A stretch of DNA of 64,000 bases from positions 18,660,501-18,724,500 of the forward strand of contig NC_081808.1 of NCBI RefSeq assembly GCF_030704535.1, in the 5' to 3' direction. The notes under the pieces are model-generated. The model made no database searches, was not told the DNA's origin, and worked only from the letters and a program-made list of their open reading frames with translations. Source of the DNA: Vitis vinifera. Its lineage: Eukaryota > Streptophyta > Magnoliopsida > Vitales > Vitaceae. The position numbers and the translations under genes were made by a program. Shown in pieces: positions 36,801 through 53,881 of this stretch. The number at the start of each line of letters is the position of its first letter. Within the stretch, counting starts at the first letter, position 1.

Positions 36801-38794
36801 ATTAAAATTAATTTTGTTTTTTTGTACTTCTGCATCATGCATCATGAAATAAATTAATTTTGCAATGGCGGCATCTACCTGTCTCATGGGGATAGGCTGA
36901 TTTAACCTCCAGTTAAATATATGTGCTTGTTGACACCTTCATGAAAGTGCAAATGCATGTGAAGCCTATTCTTTTTTCCTTTGAAAATGGTGGACCATCC
37001 ATGGATAGGATATTTAGAATTTTCTTGTTTAAATAGTTGTTTTAGAGTAATCAAGTTAGCTCAAATTGTTAAAGCCTTAATCCCAACTATGTGGGATTGG
37101 CTAATACAAATCCTTTTTTGGCCTATATTGCCATCCTTCTTGGCAATCCTTTTGTCCCTTTGGTGCCTTAAATTTGAATCAAATCACCCTTCTCTATTAT
37201 TGAATTATTGGGTCTTTGTTGCTGCCAACCAATCTTATGACTTCTGTTCATCTTTCATCTGATGCCACCTACACGTTGTTATGAATGTGTGCATGGCTTG
37301 TCCTATCTTTCCTCTTATTGCTACTCATCTATCTGAACATCCTCATTTGGCTGAACCCACTTTCTCATTAGATTGTTTCACATAATCTTTCAGGGTGATA
37401 TATATTTTAATTATTGTTCCATGACTTGCCAATTTTTGACAGATGTGCACAAAGTCTTACAGTTTTTCCCTTTTATCGTTTCGTTGCAGGATGGTGTTAA
37501 TATTTTAGCTGTTAATTATGGTTCTCCTGGGGCATGCCAGTATCCTCGGCAATTGAAGCTTGTAAGTTGGGACCAACCTTTATGAGTTGGCCTTGTTTTC
37601 AAATAAATCAAATCTAATTAAAGGAATCATAACTCCATACTCTCCTCGTCTGTTTGTTGTAACTTTTTATGGTTTCACCATTGCAAAGAACCTAATTCAA
37701 CACTAAAGTTCTCATTTGCTGCATGTGTTTTTTTGGTCTCTCCATTTTAGCCTGGAAAATGGTCTTTCAACTCACACACGATTCTGAAGAACACCGAGCA
37801 GGCACCAAGGTAAAATGCTTTTTGCATTGTTATTTCCATATTTCAACATTGTGGGCTTAGTTCATGACATGGAATAATTCATTCAACATAGGGATAGTTC
37901 TAATCTAGAGAAAGGTTAAGGCTATGTTTGGTTCTCAGAAAGTTTGAGGGAAAGAAAATGGAGAAGAAAAATATGAAGAAAGAAAAAATTGTGGAAAATT
38001 TATAAATTTTTTCTCTTGTTTGATTGTCTATGAAAAAAATTGAGGAAAAGAAAATTAAATGGTTGAGGAATGCACTTTCCCCAAACTTCTCTCATCTTTA
38101 TCTATGGAAAATAGGAAGGAAAATCTGTTAGCATTTTTGCTTAATATTTCTTCTGTACCTTTTTCCATGACATCTATACATTTTGAAAATCACTATATCA
38201 TTTAGCTAAAGCAAAGTTACCAAACATAACCTAAAGTAACTCTTCTTCAACCCACTTATAGATTCTCCCCTATGTCTAGCTCATGGATTCCCAAACCACA
38301 TTAATCGGGTAGGATACAACTAATACTCATTTATTGCTTCATCATTTAGCTAATCACCATGTTCATCTTTTATATTTGCATTTTATGTTGCTTCATTATA
38401 TCATAATTTGTTTTACACAGAGCTCCAGTATTTTCTGAAGAGATCCTCGGTGGGGAGGAGGGAGAGGGTGAAGGTGTAAAGCCAGTGGAAAGGTCCTTTT
38501 GGGCTAAATATGTGAGTATTCAAAGGAGTGAATAATTTCCGTAACCTGTTCTTTCTTGTTTTGTTTAACTTTGTAGAGCCAAGTAAAATAGAACTTCTAA
38601 ATACCTCTTGTCTTTCTTTTTCTTCTGTATATGTTCAGTGGATGTATCTGATCCCTCTTGGACTCATTGTCATGAATGCCGTAACCCAAGCTCTGAACAT
38701 GCCTGAGGAGCAGGCTACTGGCCAGCCAGGCTCCCAAGGACCGGCAACAGCAGCAGTCCAGCGTGGGCCTCCTACTGCTGTGCGAAGAAGATAA
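30857..38794 (+). CDS. EMC10: ER membrane protein complex subunit 10 (EMC10)
   Basis: Eight coding exons: 30857-31186, 32430-32492, 32588-32683, 36673-36720, 37490-37561, 37751-37809, 38421-38511 and 38639-38794. They give 915 nt, or 304 residues. The EMC inserts tail-anchored and multipass proteins into the ER membrane; EMC10 is a lumenal subunit with one membrane anchor. Residues 1-25 (MRAFLVFFLFSCLGFALLVP...) form a signal peptide. The lumenal domain includes IQFSLEHAF, FYRIRLPSNVVSPPGREYI and GVNILAVNYGSPGAC. A membrane segment starts near residue 254 after the conserved SFWAKYWMYLIP. The tail is Gln, Pro, Gly and Arg-rich. I chose the ATG at 30857 because it begins the signal peptide; an in-frame ATG at 30815 would add 14 residues. 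The intron at 32684-36672 is 4 kb and repeat-filled. Confidence 0.92.
33808..34252 (+). repeat. Three dispersed-repeat units in an EMC10 intron
   Basis: Units starting near 33808, 34011 and 34208 share AAGCTTTTGGATTAAATTGG or close variants, then GGTAT-TAGAA and a B-box-like tail in the first two. They resemble the repeat at 3474. This looks like retroelement or SINE debris. Confidence 0.45.
34655..35748 (+). mobile_element. 5'-truncated LINE remnant (non-LTR retrotransposon) in an EMC10 intron
   Basis: Reading frames with many breaks match the C-terminal part of plant L1-type ORF2, including the zinc-binding RVT tail. Examples are LSSLNKTLLCK, VWVADLWN, AKFFAWE-like wording near 35130, and LCLFWIIWEERNRRSFENEE near 35400. 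The same phrases occur in the LINEs at 57-60 kb. The 3' end is TTTACCTAT plus eight A (35741-35748). It lies in the same orientation as EMC10. Confidence 0.78.
37916..38240. mobile_element. MITE-like element in an EMC10 intron
   Basis: The left end, AAGGCTATGTTTGGTTCTC, is complementary to the right end, TACCAAACATAACCTAAAG. The terminal sequence resembles that of the family A element at 54931, but the interior differs. No coding content. Confidence 0.55.
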
Positions 38795-38798
38795 AAGG

Positions 38799-38899
38799 TT
38801 TGCTCCTTTTTATCCTGAGAGTCTATGAGAATTCACCTGTGATGGGTTGAGTCTGATTTGTTGAAATTCATATTTTATACCTGTCTTTTGCTTCTTAGG
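38799..38899 (+). other. Possible 3'UTR intron of EMC10
   Basis: Five bases after the stop codon, AAAAG|GTTTGC could be a donor, and TTGCTTCTTAG|GATG at about 38899 an acceptor. The sequence between is T-rich. Transcript data would be needed to confirm it. Confidence 0.35.
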
Positions 38900-41311
38900 A
38901 TGTTCACAGACTATCACTAAACTGAACCACCAGGACCACACTTTTTCAAGGATTCTTCAACTTAAGCCTCATTTGGATGTTTTATGAAGATTGAATGCTC
39001 CCTTATTTTTTTCTACCCATAATTTTGTGTACAAAGTTCTCATTCATGGACAAGTCTTGAGCACAAACTATACTGAAAATTTGAAACACTGGCATCTAAG
39101 GAAGCCCTATGATTGATAGAGAGCCATCTGTTCCGAGGATAACAACTAATCCATGGTAGATGATGGATTTGTACCAATGAATGTGCAAAATATGAGAGCT
39201 ATTTAAGTTCTGTTTGGGAAACGTTTTAGAAAACAGTTATGAAAAATAATTTTTAAAAATTATTCTTTAATGTTTCATAAAATAATATTCTATTTGAAAA
39301 TTTGAAATATTTTTAAATTTATTTTTTATATTTTTAAATGCGTTTTAAAAATAGCTTTTTTTTATATAGTTTTTTTTTATTTTTAATTATTCTTTATATT
39401 TATATAAGTATTTTTTAAAACAATCCTTTTAAATTGACGTTCTCTACAAGAAAAAATCATCATTTTTCATGTTTTTTTTTTCTTTACTTGTGCATTGTAC
39501 TTAAAAATGCGTAGTACCTGAACCTAGAGTACGCCAAGGAAACGACTTCTAATATTTGAGTTTTCAAGTAATACTTTGTTCCCAAAGGCAATTGAAAACC
39601 CTAAAGAGAATTGTCCTCAAATATTGCTTTTTGAAAACTATTTTCGAATGTTACTAAATAGACGTATAATCACTCCCATACCTATAGTAGCTATTGGAAT
39701 GAGTGTATTCTCTTTGTTGCATGTTAGAGAAGGGTTTTAGAGTTTGATGAAATGACATAGTCTCAGCTTGCTTCTTGGAGTGTTTGTATTCAAAGTGATT
39801 TTAGTGGAAATGTTTTATTTAAAAACGGTTTTTAGGAATATATTAGAGTGTTTGATAATGATTCTAAGAAGTGTTTATAGCATTATTAATACTTGAAAGA
39901 TCAAAATTTTCAAGTGTTAGAAAAATTATAAACACTGCCTAAAATTACTACCAAACACAATGATTTTAGGAAAAACTTTTAATATTTTTAATATTTGAAA
40001 ATTTTTATCGCTTTCTAAAATCACTTTCAAACGGATTATAGGAGTGTTTGATAATGTTTCTATTTAAAACATTTTTAGTGGAAGTATTTTTTAAAGAATC
40101 ACTTATCAAATGTTTTTTTTAAGAAAAACTATAAATGGTTTTTTTTTTAACTTCCTAAAAGTTTTTTCTAAATTCAGGCAAATGCATTCATGTTAGAAGT
40201 GCTTTCCAAAAGCACTACAAGTTAAAAAATCACTTGTATTATTTCTTGAAGAAATATATCAATGGTTTTCCTAAAAACACTTCTAGAGAATATGATTTCA
40301 CTAAAAACATTATTAAAAGAACTCATGTTGCTTTGAAAAATATTACAAGTGATTTTTCATTTGTTTAAAAAATATTTTTTGAATTTTATCCAATATCTGA
40401 TTTTTCTCCAAAAACATTTTTTTATGCTAAAAGCATTTAAAAATGAACTCTTATAGTTATGAGTAGGAACTTGTAATCGTCTTTTCAACACAAACATTTA
40501 TTATCTGATAACGGAATGAACAGGTCATTTTTCATGGACGATGGAACCAAGCGCCATCAGCACTTTCAAATGCGACTGTGAGACTATTGGGGCCACGAGA
40601 CAGACCTAAATTCAAACTGTTGGGAATGGTTATAGGACTCTTTAAGATTCCTTTCACCGAACGTGGAGTGGAGTGGGGGCTCATGGGAGAATGTAGCTTT
40701 AAAGGAATACTTTCATTAGACTAATAACAGAGTTGAGGTAGACTGGAGTGGCCCGTCGGGATATTCTGTTACTATATTTATTAATTTCATATTTCACTCC
40801 TTCACTTTCTTGGACCAGAGGTTTCATTTAGAGGTGGTTAAGACCACCAAACTGATCAACTTGAAATTCTGTGTGTGTTTCTTTTTTCTGTTTTTTGATA
40901 TTTATTATTAGTTCAGTTTGGTAAAAATTGAAATTATGAGCTTGGTTTGTCGGTAAAGAAAATTTTAATCCATTTGATTCAGACTACATAAACCATTGTA
41001 CTTAACTTGGATAATTTTTGTTTCTTGTTTTGGATAAGTATATTGGGGAAATAACATTATTTGTAGAGCAGTAGTTACATAGAAAGTTAAATGCATAGAA
41101 CAACAGATTGACATCCAAGAAATACTTCCAGGAATGATATAATGATACCAACAATGGTGTCAAAACATACTGCCAACTGGTAAAATGATGCTGATTTGGC
41201 ATCGTTATTCTGACCTTGAGGCTGGAAGGGGAAGATTGTGGGGGAGAGAGTACCGCAAACGTTCATCGAGGGGCAGCAAATCTCAAAAAGGCTCGTGTTT
41301 GGGCATGATCA
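38900..41311. other. Intergenic region between convergent EMC10 and calreticulin genes
   Basis: It probably holds the EMC10 3'UTR to about 39200 and, from the other side, the calreticulin 3'UTR from 41311 down to about 41050. Between about 39200 and 40480 it is AT-rich and repetitive, with recurring wording such as GTGTTTGATAATG and AAAAACACTT that resembles MITE termini. I could not delimit single elements. No gene is supported. Confidence 0.5.
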
Positions 41312-48010
<6,699 letters not shown>

Positions 48011-48300
48011 TTGGTGGAGAATGCTTTGATTTTAGATTTTTGGTTACTTATAGAATTCTGGAAATTCAAACGCCCTCCGTTTTTTCTCTAATTACGGAAA
48101 ATACCATTGGGGAGACCACGTTGCAACGCCCAATGGCGGAGTTTCCTTTTGATGTTGTGGGGCCCTTTGTGGTCATTTTCCCTGTCTTTCTTCTTTCACC
48201 CTTCCTTGAAATTTCCTTTGTTAAAAGAAAAAGTTTAGATTTTTAAAATTAAAAAGTATTTTGAAAAGAAGAAAGGAAAGGAAAATTTTTTTTATATATA
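48011..48300. other. Calreticulin 5' flank
   Basis: Short region upstream of the calreticulin start codon, expected to hold its 5'UTR and core promoter. No motif stands out. Repetitive DNA begins at about 48300. Confidence 0.5.
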
Positions 48301-48528
48301 TATATATTTTCTACAGCTTTTCCCTAAATTAGGCTTATCAAATTATTTATATATTTATAATATCAAGTGAATAAAAGAAAACACTTTATTAATTAAAATA
48401 TAACTTTCAAACAAATTTTTTATTTTACTTATTCTAATTTTTTTTTTATTAACTCAATAAAACATATTTTTTTTAGAACAAAAATTGTTTTCCAAAATAG
48501 TTTATAAAAATAGCAACCAAACAAGGTC
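48300..48528. mobile_element. Truncated Tourist-like MITE
   Basis: It ends CAACCAAACAAGGTC followed by TAA, like the right terminus of a Tourist element. Bases 48340-48500 match the 3' part of the neighbouring full element (48975-49142), including ACACTTTATTAATTAAAA. The left terminus is missing. Confidence 0.5.
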
Positions 48529-48531
48529 TAA

Positions 48532-49246
48532 GGGTTTGTTTGGTTCTTGTTTTTAAGAACTGTTTTTTGTTCTTGAAAACAAAAAACACAAAAAAGTTAT
48601 TTGGGGAAGGGAGTGTGTTTTTATTTTTTGTGTTTTTTGTATTCTCGAAAACCATTTTTTTATAATAATAAAAAGATGTTTTCATTGTTTTTCCACTGTT
48701 TAAATAATATATTATTTTTTGTGTTTTTTCTTCCTTCTTTTTATATTTTCTTAGATGCTTTGTGTTTCCATAAAGGTGAGTTCCACCCAACCATCACACC
48801 CCCACTCGCAAACTCTTTCTTTCTCCTTAAATTATTGAAATTAATATACTAACACATGGTTACAAAGTCATCAATTGTTTAAGAAAATTATAACTATTGT
48901 AAAAATTTTAAAATGGAATAATTTTTTTAAATTTAAATGAATTACGCATATGAAAATTATTTATATTATACGCATATGAAAATTATTTATATATTTATAA
49001 TATCAAATTAATGGAAGAAAACACTTTATTAATTAAAAAAATAACTTTCAAACATGTTTTTTGTTTTATTTATTCTAAAAAAACTTTCTTATTAACTCAA
49101 TCAAACATGTTTTTTTTTAAAAAAAACAAAATCTGTTTTCCAAAATTCAATTCCCAAACACAACTTTTTTTTAAAAAACACAAAAAAATTGTAATCAAAA
49201 ACTGTTTTTCAGAACAGTTTTCAAAACACAACAACCAAACAAGCCC
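48532..49246. mobile_element. Tourist-like (PIF/Harbinger) MITE, full length
   Basis: It starts GGGTTTGTTTGGTTCTTG and ends CAACAACCAAACAAGCCC. These are terminal inverted repeats, with TAA directly outside both ends (48529-48531 and 49247-49249). The TIR start and TAA duplication match Tourist elements. No transposase is encoded in its 715 bp. Confidence 0.7.
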
Positions 49247-49249
49247 TAA

Positions 49250-51290
49250 ATTATAAAGTGTTTTTGTTGAATACATTTTGTTAGTTAAATCTAAGATTGG
49301 TCATATCCATCAATTCCTTTTATACTTGAATATCGTGGGTGTTTAAATGAATGCACTATAAAACTAAGATATGTGTCTTTCTTGATAATAATTACTTTAA
49401 AAAGAGTTAATAATCTACTAGGTTTTTAAGTGGCATCAGAGTTGAGTTCATTAAACCTTTGGGTTATCATAGGAGGTTGGCCGGGTGCATTTAAAAATAA
49501 AAACATGAAATATATTCTTTACCGAGTCATCATGTTGACTTGGAGAAAAAGTTGATGGTAAATGGTTTACTAATGGTATGATAAAGGAAATGCCCTAACC
49601 CAACGGCTGGGCGATTGGTATTGTAGTAATTTTGTGGAAAGAGAAGGGCATTTTATAGGTGGGGATTTAGGAAGACTTCGAGTCTTCCCGTCGTGTGTTG
49701 ACTTGTCAAAGTCTTCTCCCGGAGAAGACGAGGAAGAAGACAGCAAATGGGCGAGGAATTTTCATGATCAGTCTCTTGACTTCACCCATTTGAATTAACA
49801 TACAAGGCGTTTGTTAGTGGTAAATTGGTAATTTAGTTAAAAATAAAGGGGTTATTTTGATAGTGTTTTTGCTAGTTTGAGAACGACTTTAAAATAGGTT
49901 AAAAATAAAAAATATTTATATATTCTTTTAATAAAAATTTGGGACCGGTTTAATGAGAATAGAAAAACTGTAGTTCAAAAAAAAAAAAAAAACATGTTTG
50001 AATTGTTTTTCAAAATATCATAAAACAGTTCTTAAAACTTATTTTTTAATTTTTAAAAACAGTTATTAAATAGGGTATCATTGTTTAATAATTTTTTATT
50101 TTTTAAATCACATTAAAATTTGAAGAATTGCTTTTTTCAAAACACCATTTAAAAAAAAATAAAATCTGAAGAATCTTCAAATTTCTAAACAATTACTCTC
50201 TTTAAAAGTGTTTCTAGCAAAAATGCTACTATATGCTAAATAGTAATTTTAGAGAACACTTTTAGCATAAGAAAACATTTTTAAAGAAAAATAAGAAGTG
50301 TAACCAAATTTTAAAAACACTTTTAAAAAGTTAAAAAATCACTTGAATCATTTCTTAGAGAAGCGCTTGATAAGAGATTCTCTTAAAAACAATTCTAGAA
50401 AAAATATTTTTATCAGAAGCACTTCAAATAAAAATATTGTCAAACACGCTTTAACAAAAGCTTACAAATAAAAGCACTTTAAATTAAAATCACTCCCAAA
50501 GAAGTTCTTAGTAAGTAGTTATTCCAAAAATCAAGTTAAGATGTCGGTTACACCAACCTAAGGTAAATCACCTTAGAGGAAAAGGTGAATAAGGTGATGG
50601 TCACTTTTAAAATTTTAAATTTAGAGAATATAAATGATAATGTAAATAATAATATAACAAAAATCAATATAAGAACAAATTATGAATAAATAAATAAAAA
50701 GTATGAAAAAGAGAAATGTAAACTCAAGATTTATAGTTCAACATAACTTGACATACATCCACTCTTTTGAAACTCCTAATAGAGTGAGAGTTCCATTAAT
50801 CAACGATACAAATGACAATAGGGCAGGTTTGAGATGGGTCATCCTCATTCCAACCCCATCTCATTTATTTATATCTATTACATCCTTATTAAAAAAAAAA
50901 ATTAAGACCAGATAGGTAAAGAAAATTCTCATACTTGCCTCGTCTTGCCCCACCCTGTTTATTTTATTTCAATTTTTTTGTACTTTTAAAATTTTAAATT
51001 GTATTAAAAATAAATATCATTTATAAATTAATAAATGTTTATAATTTTTTTAAAAGTAATATTTTATATATGTTAAAAAAATGAAAAGTGAAAAAAAAAT
51101 AATTAAAATATATTTATTTAATATTATATATAATCGGGGAAGGGGAGAGAAGATATAAAGGCAAATCTACACTCGCCTCAAACCCATCTAGATTTTAAAA
51201 AATTCCCCAAACCTACCTCAAACCTCAAACCTATTTAGATTTATTCCAAATTTGTCCAATTAGGAGGGTACTTGAAAAAACCGGTCCATT
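49250..51290. other. Repetitive intergenic DNA
   Basis: AT-rich sequence with MITE-like wording (TTAAAAACACTT and TTTTTAAAGAAAAATAAG near 50200-50460). A degenerate repeat with the theme GGGCAGGTTTGAGATGGG (50821) and CCTACCTCAAACCTCAAACC (51210) may be another non-autonomous element. No gene is supported; the 70-residue ORF at 50703-50915 crosses this repeat. Confidence 0.45.
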
Positions 51291-51582
51291 ACTATCCTTA
51301 ATAAAGGCTTTGAACTCGAGCTTCCAAGATTTACAATTGGATTATGGTTCTAATTAACCCTCTTAGACTTATAACTCCAAACAACCTCTTGGATTAAGGT
51401 ACCAAGTGCCTTTTACAATCACCTCAAGAGAACAACTCTTGAAACCCCTAAGTGTTACACTACACTTGGAAACCCTCATGTGTTACCTTACACTTAAGCC
51501 TACCTCACAAGGTATGCAAGAAAAAAATTGATAAGAATGTAATTTTTAGTTTACAATTTGACACAATATAATATAAAGAAAC
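51290..51582. repeat. Possible degenerate retroelement debris
   Basis: Short phrases such as CCCCTAAGTGTTACACTACAC, followed by a related GTGTTACCTTACACTTAAG, form a small direct repeat. The style recalls LTR or leader sequence of plant retroelements, but no domain, LTR pair or primer site was found. Confidence 0.3.
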
Positions 51583-51807
51583 GGGTGGTGTTTATTTTTT
51601 GACTAAATAGAAAAATTCAAAATATTTGACTTTTTCTATTAAATTAAAATTAACATGTTGATATCAACCAATATAGGTAAAGTGAACTTGTTATCAATAA
51701 GTTCAATTTAATTATATTGGTTAATATCAACATGTTATTTTTAGCTAAATAAAAAAAAAAACCAAATATTTTGATTTTTTATATTCAGCCAAAAATCCAA
51801 CATCCCC
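51583..51807. mobile_element. 225-bp fold-back MITE
   Basis: Almost the whole element is an imperfect palindrome. TAACATGTTGATATCAACC at the centre-left pairs with GGTTAATATCAACATGTTA at the centre-right. Outer segments (TTTTTTGACTAAATAG and TTCAGCCAAAAATCC) continue the pairing to GGGTGGTGTT and ACATCCCC at the ends. The loop itself carries a smaller repeat, GAACTT...AAGTTC. Confidence 0.7.
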
Positions 51808-51809
51808 TA

Positions 51810-53640
51810 AAGTTTGATGACACATTAAGATGAAATGAAAATAAAAAAGCAAGTGCACTCAAAACACTCTTCCAAGGCTTAACAATATTCAAAAATGATT
51901 TAAAACTCTTTCATTATCAATACCAAAGAGTTTGAAGCCTTTAAATAAGAGTTAAAACTCCAAACTAGCCGTTAGACATAGTTTGGGTTCCACCAATCAA
52001 TTGGCTACTAGTGGTTAAGGTTATCGTTGCCTAACAAGCTCAACCGATTCAGCTTTTGTCTTAACTAGTCAAGGCTTAGCCTAAATAAGTTGAAATACGA
52101 TTCTACCAGTTTTCAATATTTTTGCTTCCCTCAATTGGTTTAGCCTAACTAGCTCAACTAGTCACACTAAAAACACATTTTTAAAATTGAATTAAGGCAA
52201 GGAAACCTTGGCTAATATCTCTTCAATCTTTGAAAAACCTTTAAAAAGATTTTAACCACATTAAACTTAGGTTTTCCCTCAATTCAATTTTTCATCCAAT
52301 TCATAAAAGAATTGAAAACAATTTAATACATGGATAAATTTAAGTGCTTAGGTAAAAGTGAAATTCATGATCCTAATACATCAATAACCTTACAAAAAGA
52401 TTATAGAGAAATGATCTTGATTGATATTCTCTTTGAAATTTTCTCTCTCTTGATTGTCCTTGGGTATGATTTATCTTTATGATTGTCACTTATTCATTTC
52501 ATATAAATACATTTAAAATAAACTATTAGTTTCAAAACTTTGTTTTATTATCATCAAAACCAAGATTAACCAAATCTTGATTTCACAAATCACTTTTTTG
52601 GTTGTATAGCCCTTTATTAAAAAGCCATCAAAGAAACTTTTTAGTTTATATCCAGATGCTAAAGCCCTGTTTGGATTAATCTTTAAGAAGAAAAAAAGTC
52701 CTTTTAAAACTTTTAGTAAGAGTTTGTAGGCTTCTTTGGCTAATGAGGTTCAAAGAGATTATGACTTAAAAAAGAGATAAATATGGAAGTCATAAAAATA
52801 TTGCTTCATGTAGAATTCCATTTTGGTTTATGCAAAAAGAATTTCATATATAATAAAACTTGTGGGATACCAATATTACCCATAAAAATTGTGAAGTTTA
52901 CCTACTTCCAACTAAAACAAAAAACTGAAAGTTATATCAAACAAACCTTCCTTAATTCTCCTTAAAAATGTTTCTAATGGAGGCACTACTAAGTCGATAA
53001 AAATGTTTCAACCAAAATCATTTGCAAATGTTTTAACCAAGTTAAGTGTAACTATAACAAAGGATAGCGCCTTTTAGTAATGAATAAAAGATTTCAAGTT
53101 TGAACCAATATTTAAGTAGGAAATGATGGAAGAGACTAGAAATTGAATTAAAATTTTACTATAAGGTGAATTCCCATCATCGACAAGAAGAGGAATAAAT
53201 AAGGTTTCATTTCAATATATTTTTTATTTTTTAAAAATAATTTTTTTTTTATATATTTTTTTTCATTTGCAATATTTGTTTTTCACCTTCTATATACATA
53301 AAAATAACAAAAACCCTAAAATTAAATGCAAAATCTTAAACCTAATCCCCTTCTAACCCTAGCCCTAATCTCTTGATCTCTAAAATCAGATTAGGGTTTT
53401 GAGAGGATTAGCTTGAAGAATTGGACATTAGGTTGAAATTTTGTTGCTGGAAAGAAAGGTGGAATAGAATTAGGTTAAAACTCGCATGCAAACACTTCTC
53501 ATTTGAAAAAATGGCCTGCCCAAAAGCCACCATAAAAGGCGAATCTTCATGAAGCAAAAGCACATTGTATAAAATCATAACTCCCTAAGCCTAAAGGATA
53601 TTTTCTTATAAGCAATGACCTACATGATGTTTTATTGAAA
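51810..53640. other. Intergenic region, probable LTR-type debris
   Basis: From about 52000 to 52320 the sequence has repeated themes (CTAACAAGCTCAACCGATTC; CCTAACTAGCTCAACTAGTC) typical of decayed plant LTRs. The rest is AT-rich. I see no gene. Confidence 0.35.
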
Positions 53641-53881
53641 TAGAATCTCACTAAAGCAATCAAACCAGTAATCTCAACCAGATGTTTAGCACATTAGGCC
53701 ATCAAGTTTCCAGCAATTGCAAAAGTAGTACCATAGATGATGGAAAATATTCGAAACCATCTTCTACAGACAGAAAATTTGGGAAAAGCAAATGGGATAG
53801 TTTTCCGCATGTAACTTACTTCTCAGTCATTGTAGGAAAGGGGAGAGAAAATAAAGAGAACGATGGGTTCATATTCTTCCT
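53641..53881 (-). other. Probable 3'UTR of mitochondrial ACP gene
   Basis: Less AT-rich sequence directly downstream of the stop codon, without repeats. The short plus-strand ORF here is antisense to it and unsupported. Confidence 0.5.
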
